The notes under the pieces are model-generated. The model did not search any database and was not told the DNA's origin. It saw only the letters and a list, made by a program, of their open reading frames with translations. From positions 1 to 34,308 of the forward strand of contig JBIOTQ010000143.1 of the NCBI GenBank assembly GCA_044866075.1: a stretch of DNA of 34,308 bases. The letters are read 5' to 3'. The position numbers and the translations under genes were made by a program. Origin of the DNA: JBASRP01 sp044866075 (GTDB taxonomy: Bacteria > Actinomycetota > AC-67). The first letter of the stretch is position 1, and every line of letters begins with the position of its first letter. This document shows positions 8,241 through 14,432 of the stretch, one piece after another.

Positions 8241-8266
8241 CTACCCCTCCCCGGCAAGGCCGAAAC
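8241..8266 (-). promoter_or_regulatory. Sigma-B/sigma-F-type promoter of the 83-aa gene
   Basis: Read on the minus strand: -35 hexamer GTTTCG (8266-8261), 14-nt spacer, -10 hexamer GGGTAG (8246-8241). Known consensus for Bacillus sigma-B is GTTTAA-N12-14-GGGTAT, and actinobacterial sigma-F/sigma-B sites are GTTT-N15-17-GGGTA. It lies wholly between genes and about 25 bp before the ATG at 8216. The same spacing recurs at 26551-26576 and 31476-31501. Confidence 0.66.
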
Positions 8267-8304
8267 AACGAGGACGATCGAAGGTGGTCGCCGCGGCGGC
8301 GCGA

Positions 8305-8778
8305 TCAGGAATCGGCGGCGGCGGAGACCACGAAGGAGACGGTCATCCCGCGTTCAGCGTTGCGTTTGATCTCGACGTCGGGGAAGAGCGTCCGGATGAG
8401 GGCGAGGCCGAGGCTGCCCTCGAAGATACCCATCGGCGGTGTGTAATCGCCTTCGTCTCCGGCCCGGGGTTCGAAACCCTCCCCCGCGTCGACGACGCTG
8501 AAGCGGACTCCGTTCGCGGCGGGGGACGCAACGATCGTCACCGGGTCCGAGAGGTTCGCCCCTTCGTGCGCGCGGACGGAGTTGGTGACCGCCTCCGAGA
8601 TCGCGACCTTCAGATCCTCCACTCGCTCTTCGTCGACGCGGAAGTGGCGCGCGGTCGCGGCCGCGAACAAGCGAGCGGTGCGGACGTGTTCGGCTTGTGG
8701 CGCGATCTCGAGGACGAGGTCGTCCGACTCCCGGACCCGAGGGGGCCCGCCGGCTGCCTCCAATCGCGCTCGCGCCAT
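8305..8778 (-). CDS. RsbW/SpoIIAB-like anti-sigma factor serine kinase (HATPase)
   Basis: 157 aa with a GHKL ATPase fold. The N box is EAVTNSVRAH (E and N ligands), the G1 box is VVDAGEGF, and the lid/G2 region is EGSLGLALIRTLFPDVEI, followed by RGMTVSFVV. This matches stand-alone anti-sigma regulatory kinases that bind a sigma-B/F-type factor and phosphorylate an anti-anti-sigma protein. No sigma or STAS partner gene is in the window, so its target is unknown. ATG 8778 must be the start: an in-frame TAG lies three codons upstream (8787-8785). A GGGTAA box ends 10 nt before the ATG, so any transcript from it would have almost no leader. It lies 84 bp after lysA and may also be read through. 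Confidence 0.83.
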   Translation of the reverse strand: MARARLEAAGGPPRVRESDDLVLEIAPQAEHVRTARLFAAATARHFRVDEERVEDLKVAISEAVTNSVRAHEGANLSDPVTIVASPAANGVRFSVVDAGEGFEPRAGDEGDYTPPMGIFEGSLGLALIRTLFPDVEIKRNAERGMTVSFVVSAAADS

Positions 8779-8782
8779 TCGC

Positions 8783-8794
8783 CTCTACTTACCC
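8783..8794 (-). promoter_or_regulatory. GGGTAA box before the anti-sigma gene, possible near-leaderless promoter
   Basis: Minus-strand GGGTAAGTAGAG lies directly before the anti-sigma ATG (8778). The same 12 bases occur in the DUF6458 promoter at 31470-31481. The expected -35 position shows only GCTACG with a 13-nt spacer, a poor match to GTTT. If used, transcription would begin about 0-4 nt before the ATG. Confidence 0.42.
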
Positions 8795-8862
8795 TCCGAG
8801 GAGGAACCGTAGCGCGCGGAGAGCGAGTTTCCTACGCGGCGGGAGACGTCTTAGGACTTTCT

Positions 8863-10182
8863 TTACCGAGTTTCCGGCTCATCCAGGCGAATGAGGTCCT
8901 CGTAGGTCTCCCGGCGGACGATGACCCGGGACATGCCGTCCCGGACGGCGACGACCGGCGGCCGGGGCATCTTGTTGTAGTTGGAGGCCATCGCGTACCC
9001 GTAGGCGCCCGTCGCGAGGACGGCCAAGAGATCGCCGCGGCCAACCGACGTGGGAAGCGCGATGTCGCGGAGGATCACGTCTCCCGACTCGCAGTGCGAG
9101 CCGGCGACGGTCACGACCTTGTCGGACGACTCGTTGGCCTTGTTCGCGAGCAGCGCCGAGTAACGAGCGCCGTACAGCATCGGCCGGATGTTGTCGCTCA
9201 TGCCGCCGCCGACGCTCACGTAGGTGCGGATGCCGGGGATCTCCTTGACCACGCCGACCGAGTACAGCGTGAGCATCGCGTTCCCCGCGACGGAGCGGCC
9301 CGGCTCGACGCACAGGACCGGCGCCGGCAGATCGTGCTTCGCGGTCTCGCGCGCGACCGCGGCGCGCACGAACCGGGCGTGCTCCTCGATGTCGGCCGGC
9401 GCCTCTTCCTTCGTGTAAGCGATCCCGAGCCCACCCCCGACGTTCAGCTCACCAAGGCCGAGACCTGTCGCGCCGCGAACGTCGGCGAGGAATTCGGCCA
9501 TGATCTCGACGAGCTTGCCGAACGCTTCGGTGCCGAAGATCTGCGAGCCGATGTGCGCGTGTGCACCGACGAGCGACAGCGATGGAAGGTCGGCGGCGCG
9601 CTTCGCCGCTTCGAGGGCGGCGCCCGACTCCACCGACATCCCGAACTTCGAGTCTTCCTGTCCCGTCTGGATGTACTCGTGCGTGTGCGCTTCGACGCCC
9701 GGCGTGACGCGCAGCACGATCGCTTGCACGACCCGCGCGGCCTCGGCGATGCGCGCCAGCCGTTCCAGCTCGTCGATCGAGTCGAGGGCGACGCGACCGA
9801 CCCCGGCGGTCACCGCCATCTCGAGCTCCGCGTCGGACTTGTTGTTGCCGTGAAAGATGATCGTGTCGGGCGCGACGTCCGCCGCCAGCGCGGCGTGCAG
9901 CTCGCCGCCCGACGCGACATCGATCCCGAGCCCTTCGGCCGCCGCCATGCGGAACGCGGCGATCGCGGTGAACGCCTTCGCTGCGAAGTACACGCGATCG
10001 GGCGCGGGGAAGGCGGTGCGATAGCGGCGGCACTGGCGCCGGAAGGTCTCCTCGCAGAAGACGTACGCCGGCGTGCCGTGCTCGGCGGCGAGGTCGACGA
10101 GGTCGACGCCGCCCACCTCGAGGTGCCCGTCGTCGCGCAGGCGTGCGGTGACGGGGAGGACGTCTTTCAGCGTGTGGGGCAC
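8863..10182 (-). CDS. lysA: Diaminopimelate decarboxylase
   Basis: 439-aa PLP fold-type III enzyme producing L-lysine from meso-diaminopimelate. The PLP lysine is K69 in YFAAKAFTA. Also visible are VGAHAHIGSQI, ELNVGGGLGIAY, VEPGRSVAGNA, the substrate-binding CESGD in GSHCESGDV and the closing GAYGYAMASNYN. Length is typical. It begins with GTG four bases after the argS stop, so argS-lysA are co-translated, a common actinobacterial pairing. Its stop is followed by 84 bp to the anti-sigma gene. Confidence 0.96.
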   Translation of the reverse strand: MPHTLKDVLPVTARLRDDGHLEVGGVDLVDLAAEHGTPAYVFCEETFRRQCRRYRTAFPAPDRVYFAAKAFTAIAAFRMAAAEGLGIDVASGGELHAALAADVAPDTIIFHGNNKSDAELEMAVTAGVGRVALDSIDELERLARIAEAARVVQAIVLRVTPGVEAHTHEYIQTGQEDSKFGMSVESGAALEAAKRAADLPSLSLVGAHAHIGSQIFGTEAFGKLVEIMAEFLADVRGATGLGLGELNVGGGLGIAYTKEEAPADIEEHARFVRAAVARETAKHDLPAPVLCVEPGRSVAGNAMLTLYSVGVVKEIPGIRTYVSVGGGMSDNIRPMLYGARYSALLANKANESSDKVVTVAGSHCESGDVILRDIALPTSVGRGDLLAVLATGAYGYAMASNYNKMPRPPVVAVRDGMSRVIVRRETYEDLIRLDEPETR

Positions 10183-10186
10183 GGTG

Positions 10187-11854
10187 CTACATACTGTCCG
10201 GCGCGGAGACGCCGAGCAAGCGTAATGCGTTGGCGAGCGTGATCTGCGCTGCGCGACAGAGGTGCAGCCGAGCCTGGGTGAGGGCGGCGTCGTCGGACAC
10301 GACGCGGCAGTCCCGGTAGAAGGCGTGGAAGTCGGCGGCCAGGTCTTCCGCGTAGCGCGTCAGGCGGTGCGGTGCGCGGAGGCGCGCGGAGACTTCGACC
10401 GCCTCCGGGAACTCCGAGATCTTCCCGAGCAGCGCGACCTCGCTCTCGTGCTGCAGCTCCTCGAGGGCGACGTCACCGACCGGCGCGAGCGCGACCCCGT
10501 CCTCCGCGGCCTTGCGCTGGATCGACGCGATGCGGGCGTGCGCGTACTGCACGTAGTAGACGGGGTTGTCCTGCGACTGCGCGACCGCTTGCTCGATGTC
10601 GAAGTCGAGCGGCGTGTCGGCGCCCTGCCGGACGAGGAGATAGCGGGCGGCATCGCGCCCGACTTCCTCGAGCAGCTCGTCGAACGTCACCAGCTCGCCG
10701 GTGCGCTTCGACATCCGCACCGGCTGACCGCCCCGCAGGAGGTTGACGAGCTGGCCGATGATGAACTCGGCGTGCTCGGGATCCTCGCCGAGCGCGCGGA
10801 TCGCGGCCAGCATCCGCCCGACGTAGCCGTGGTGATCCGCGCCCCACAGGTAGATGAGGCGATCGAAGCCGCGGCGAATCTTGTCCATGAAGTACGCGAT
10901 GTCGGGCGCCATGTAGGTGAGCTCGCCGTTGGCTTTGATGAGGACGCGATCCTTGTCGTCGCCGAAGTCCGTGGTGCGGAGCCAGGTCGCGCCGTCCGCG
11001 TCGTACACGTGACCGAGCTCGCGTAGGACCTCGATCACCCGCCGGACGGCGCTCGCTTCGTGGAGCGACCGCTCCGAGAACCAGACGTCGTAGACGACGC
11101 CGAACCGTTCGAGCACCTCGCGCTGGTGCGCGAGCATCCGCCGCTCCCCCTCGATGCGGAAGAACTCGTTGCGCTCCTCGGAGGGGACGTCGACGTAACG
11201 ATCCCCGACTTCGGCGGCGATCTCCGCCGCAACGTCGGTCAGGTAGTGACCCCGGTACCCCTCGTCGGGAAGGTCCGCGTCCCGGCCGAAGTGTTGGAGA
11301 TACCGCGCCGCGAGCGACTGGCCGAACAGCTCCATCTGGCGACCGTGATCGTTGATGTAGAACTCCCGCTGGACCGTTTGTCCGGCGGCGGCGAGCACGT
11401 TCGACAGCGAGTCGCCGATCGCCGCCCAGCGGCCGTGCCCCAGGTGCAGCGGCCCCGTCGGGTTCGCCGAGACGAACTCGACCTGGATCTTCTCCGGCTC
11501 CGCGGCGTCGATGCGGCCCCACGCGTCGCCGGCGTCCTCGATCTCACGCACGATCCCGGTCAGCCAGGCGTGGGTGAGGAAGAAGTTGATGAATCCCGGG
11601 TTCGCGATCTCGACACTCGCGACGGTCTCCGGCAGGACGAGATGCTTGACGAGCATCTCCGCGATGTCGCGCGGTTTCCGCCTGGCCGGCTTCGCGAGCT
11701 GCAGTGCGTAGCTCGTCGCCCAGTCGCCATGCTCCTTGCGCGCGGGGCGCTCGAGCTCCGCCTTGGGCGGCGCGTCGATCTGCGGCAGGTCGCCGGCGGC
11801 GCTCGCGGCGGCGAGCGCATCCTCGATGCAGGAGGCGAGGATCGATTGGATCAC
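10187..11854 (-). CDS. argS: Arginyl-tRNA synthetase
   Basis: 555-aa class I aminoacyl-tRNA synthetase. An ArgRS-type N-terminal additional domain spans about 1-100. The catalytic HIGH motif appears as NPTGPLHLGHG (HLGH at 137-140). The KMSKS equivalent is RMSKRTGELVTFDEL; ArgRS enzymes often lack the canonical lysine here. The C-terminal DALR anticodon-binding helices end with CRAAQITLANALRLLGVSAP. The start is GTG, five bases downstream of the response-regulator stop. A tRNA-Arg(CCG) gene is divergently placed about 450 bp away. Confidence 0.97.
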   Translation of the reverse strand: MIQSILASCIEDALAAASAAGDLPQIDAPPKAELERPARKEHGDWATSYALQLAKPARRKPRDIAEMLVKHLVLPETVASVEIANPGFINFFLTHAWLTGIVREIEDAGDAWGRIDAAEPEKIQVEFVSANPTGPLHLGHGRWAAIGDSLSNVLAAAGQTVQREFYINDHGRQMELFGQSLAARYLQHFGRDADLPDEGYRGHYLTDVAAEIAAEVGDRYVDVPSEERNEFFRIEGERRMLAHQREVLERFGVVYDVWFSERSLHEASAVRRVIEVLRELGHVYDADGATWLRTTDFGDDKDRVLIKANGELTYMAPDIAYFMDKIRRGFDRLIYLWGADHHGYVGRMLAAIRALGEDPEHAEFIIGQLVNLLRGGQPVRMSKRTGELVTFDELLEEVGRDAARYLLVRQGADTPLDFDIEQAVAQSQDNPVYYVQYAHARIASIQRKAAEDGVALAPVGDVALEELQHESEVALLGKISEFPEAVEVSARLRAPHRLTRYAEDLAADFHAFYRDCRVVSDDAALTQARLHLCRAAQITLANALRLLGVSAPDSM

Positions 11855-11859
11855 GGGCG

Positions 11860-12246
11860 TTACTTGTCCTTCGCGAGCCGGCCGACGACATCGAGCAACT
11901 CGACCGGGTCGAACGGCTTCGTGAGGTACGCGGACGCGCCGATCTCGAGGCCCTCCCGGATGTCCATGTCCTGCGCGCGGGCCGACAGCAAGATCACCGG
12001 GATCTCCGAGAGGTCGGGGTCGGCGCGGAGACGCCGGCAGACCTCGAGCCCGTCCATCTTCGGCATCATGATGTCGAGGATCACGAGGTCGGGTTTCAGC
12101 TCGGCGATCTTCTCCAGCGCTTCCTTGCCGTCCGCCGCGGTGGCAACGACCTCATAGCCCTCGAGCTCGAGATTGACCTCGAGCAACTGCTGGATGACGC
12201 GGTCGTCGTCGACGACCAGCACGCGTTTGCCCATGTACGAGGGCAT
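11860..12246 (-). CDS. Single-domain response regulator (receiver domain only)
   Basis: 128 aa, one CheY-like receiver domain with no output domain. The acidic triad region is DDD at 13-15, the phospho-acceptor is D58 in LVILDIMMPKMDG, the switch serine is S88 in ILLSAR, and the conserved lysine is K110 in YLTKPFDP. Everything needed for phosphorylation is present. No histidine kinase lies in the window, so it is an orphan here. It is the first gene of the long minus-strand block and precedes argS by 5 bp. ATG 12246 was used; ATG 12234 (MGKRVL) is equally plausible because neither has a clear Shine-Dalgarno. Confidence 0.9.
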   Translation of the reverse strand: MPSYMGKRVLVVDDDRVIQQLLEVNLELEGYEVVATAADGKEALEKIAELKPDLVILDIMMPKMDGLEVCRRLRADPDLSEIPVILLSARAQDMDIREGLEIGASAYLTKPFDPVELLDVVGRLAKDK

Positions 12247-12287
12247 GATAACGCCGCGCCCCTGCCGCCCTCTCTTGGGAGCGGCGC

Positions 12288-12293
12288 TAGGAT
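12288..12293 (+). promoter_or_regulatory. Possible -10 element for tRNA-Arg
   Basis: TAGGAT lies 11 bp before the tRNA 5' end, which would put the start site around 12300. A convincing -35 hexamer is not seen; CTGCCG at a 17-nt spacing is weak. Confidence 0.3.
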
Positions 12294-12304
12294 GTTCCGA
12301 CCCC

Positions 12305-12378
12305 GCCCTCGTAGCTCAGGGGATCAGAGCGACTGCCTCCGGAGCAGTAGGCCGCAGGTTCGAATCCTGCCGAGGGCA
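12305..12378 (+). tRNA. tRNA-Arg, anticodon CCG
   Basis: A 74-nt cloverleaf folds completely. The acceptor arms are GCCCTCG (12305-12311) and CGAGGGC (12371-12377), with discriminator A at 12378. The D arm is GCTC/GAGC. The anticodon stem ACTGC/GCAGT encloses loop CTCCGGA, giving anticodon CCG, which reads CGG. The T arm is GCAGG/CCTGC with TTCGAAT. CCA is not encoded (ACCG follows). No introns or mismatches are seen. CGG is a common arginine codon in this GC-rich DNA. Confidence 0.96.
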
Positions 12379-12404
12379 CCGACCACAGTCCGACGGCGAG
12401 ACAC

Positions 12405-13310
12405 CTATGCTGATCGGCTCACGTCCCCTCGCCGGGAACGCAAGAGGGCCTGGAGCTTGCGCAGCGGAGGTCCGAGAGGCGTCAGGCCGAGGCGGCGCCG
12501 CGCGTCGCCAAGAATCTGTCCCCTGCGCGGCGGCAGACGGAGTGCGCGTTGGCGGCGGAGGGCTCGAATATCGCCTTTTTGGAAGGGTCGAGGCAGCGTC
12601 GCAGCGACGGTGGCCCAGTCGTCCTCGATGATATCGAGCACGCCGGTCGGGTCGGCGCGCAGCGCGTTGTAGGACAAAGAGTTCATCCGCTCGACCACTT
12701 GATCATAGGAACGAGCAAGTCTCGTGGACGCCGGATCGAGGCCGGTCAACAAGGCCAGACCGGTGGGAGAGACGTCCACAACGCGGATGCTAAGGTCCGG
12801 TCGGTACTCCCTGAGCGCGGGGATCACCTTCCATACGTCCCCCGTCCACTCTCCCGCCGCCCGGTACGAGCGACTCGCGGCTTCTGCGCTTCCGGGGAGC
12901 ACATCGTGGAGCACGATCAGCGAGTCGGGTGACGCGAACCGCTCTATGTTCATGAAATCCCGTAGGACGAACTCCGATAGATGGAGGCCGTCGATGAATG
13001 CGACGTCGACCGGCAGTCCACCGAAAACATCTCCCGGCTGGTGCTCGGTGAAGAAGGCGTCACTCGTCATCGCTTCCACGGCGGCCCCGGGATCGATCGC
13101 GTATCGGATACGCGGCTCCGGATCGATCCCGATCGCCCGTGTGCAGGGCAAGGTCAGCGCCAGAGACTTGCCTTCCGCCACGCCGATCTCGAGATAGGTT
13201 CGGGGCAGTAAAAGGCAATGGATCCAATTCAAGAGACGGAAGTAGACCCGCGCCGGGCGGGCCGACCCGATGCTTCGTGTCGAAGTACTTGTTCGCTCCT
13301 CCGGAGGCAT
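12405..13310 (-). CDS. Class I SAM-dependent methyltransferase
   Basis: 301 aa. The SAM-binding motif I is YLEIGVAEGKSLALTLP (about 39-55), with the acidic motif II residue in IGIDPEP (60-66). A later DVAFIDGLHLSEFVLRDF and SLIVLHDVLP resemble the methyltransferase-24 type often found in glycan or small-molecule modification clusters. The C-terminal 60 residues are Arg-rich and may be disordered. The start ATG overlaps the phosphofructokinase stop as TGATG, so translation is coupled, yet no biochemical link between the two is obvious. Substrate unknown. Confidence 0.82.
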   Translation of the reverse strand: MPPEERTSTSTRSIGSARPARVYFRLLNWIHCLLLPRTYLEIGVAEGKSLALTLPCTRAIGIDPEPRIRYAIDPGAAVEAMTSDAFFTEHQPGDVFGGLPVDVAFIDGLHLSEFVLRDFMNIERFASPDSLIVLHDVLPGSAEAASRSYRAAGEWTGDVWKVIPALREYRPDLSIRVVDVSPTGLALLTGLDPASTRLARSYDQVVERMNSLSYNALRADPTGVLDIIEDDWATVAATLPRPFQKGDIRALRRQRALRLPPRRGQILGDARRRLGLTPLGPPLRKLQALLRSRRGDVSRSA

Positions 13311-14335
13311 CAGCCGTAGAAAACCTCCGCGACCTCCAGGAGGCCAGGGTCGACCGTCTTCAGGCTCCCGACCGCTTCGGCGAGCGGAACCAGGATGATC
13401 TTCGCGTCGCGTAGCGCGACCATCTGACCGAAACTGCCCTCGTGTACGGCGTCGATCGCGGCGACGCCGAAGCGGGTGGCCAGAACCCGGTCGAAGGCGG
13501 TCGGTGTTCCGCCGCGCTGGACGTGACCCAGCACCGTCACGCGCGTGTCGAAGCCGGTGCGTTGGCGGATCTCGCGCGCGAGCACCTCGCCGATGCCGCC
13601 GAGACGCACATGACCGAACTCGTCGACCTCGCCCGACTGCAAGACCATCGTGCCTTCCTTGGGCGTGGCGCCCTCGGCGACGACCACGATCGACGCGTAC
13701 CGGCCCTTCTTGTGCCGGTCGATCAAGCTCTCGCAGACTTCGTCGATGTCGAACTTCACCTCGGGAACGAGGATGTGCGCCGCGCCGCCGGCGATCCCGG
13801 CGTGCGTCGCGATCCATCCCGCGTGGCGCCCCATCACCTCGCAGACGAGGACGCGGTCGTGGGACTCGGCCGTGGTGTGCAGCCGGTCGATCGCGTCGAC
13901 GGCGATCTGGACGGCGGTGTCGAAGCCGAACGTCACCTCGGTCCCTGACAGATCGTTGTCGATCGTCTTCGGGACGCCGACTACCTTGACCCCCTCGGCC
14001 GAGAGCTTCTGCGCCACGCCGAGCGTGTCCTCGCCGCCGATCGCGACGAGCGCGTCGACCTCGAGAGAGGCGATCGTCGCCTTCACCGCCTCGGGGCCGC
14101 CGTCGACCTTGTAGGGGTTCGTGCGCGAGGTGCCGAGGATCGTGCCGCCGCGCGGAAGCAAACCGCGGGTCCGTTCGCCGTCGAGGGGCATCGTCATGCC
14201 CTCGATGACGCCGCGCCATCCGTCGCGGAAACCGACGAACTCGTCGCCGTGCTTCGCGCCCTTACGGACGACGGCGCGGATCACCGCGTTCAGGCCCGGC
14301 GCGTCGCCTCCACCGGTGAGGATCCCCACACGCAT
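13310..14335 (-). CDS. 6-phosphofructokinase, residues suggest pyrophosphate dependence
   Basis: 341-aa PfkA-family enzyme phosphorylating fructose 6-phosphate. It has GILTGGGDAPGLN (4-16), PKTIDNDL (122-129), MGRHAGWIA and VLGHVQRGGTPTAFDR. Two positions distinguish phosphoryl donors. E. coli ATP-PFK has glycine in GGDGS and in PGTIDND. Here they read GGEDT (D103) and PKTIDND (K123), the Asp/Lys pair associated with pyrophosphate-dependent enzymes such as that of Amycolatopsis. I therefore infer PPi use, which would make the step reversible, but some actinobacterial ATP enzymes share the lysine. ATG 14335 is preferred over 14374 because it has GAAGGAGGAAAGG upstream and matches the family N-terminus. 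Confidence 0.92.
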   Translation of the reverse strand: MRVGILTGGGDAPGLNAVIRAVVRKGAKHGDEFVGFRDGWRGVIEGMTMPLDGERTRGLLPRGGTILGTSRTNPYKVDGGPEAVKATIASLEVDALVAIGGEDTLGVAQKLSAEGVKVVGVPKTIDNDLSGTEVTFGFDTAVQIAVDAIDRLHTTAESHDRVLVCEVMGRHAGWIATHAGIAGGAAHILVPEVKFDIDEVCESLIDRHKKGRYASIVVVAEGATPKEGTMVLQSGEVDEFGHVRLGGIGEVLAREIRQRTGFDTRVTVLGHVQRGGTPTAFDRVLATRFGVAAIDAVHEGSFGQMVALRDAKIILVPLAEAVGSLKTVDPGLLEVAEVFYG

Positions 14336-14432
14336 GGCCTTTCCTCCTTCACGTTCCGTCGCGGGCACGAACACCTTGCCGCGTCACGGGTGAGAAGGGC
14401 AAGGAGGCCGGGATTGGGGGCGGATCCGGCCC

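Noticed and set aside
7894..10242. 782-codon open frame on the plus strand
   Set aside because: It runs antisense across the small charged, anti-sigma and lysA genes, all of which have clear motifs on the minus strand.
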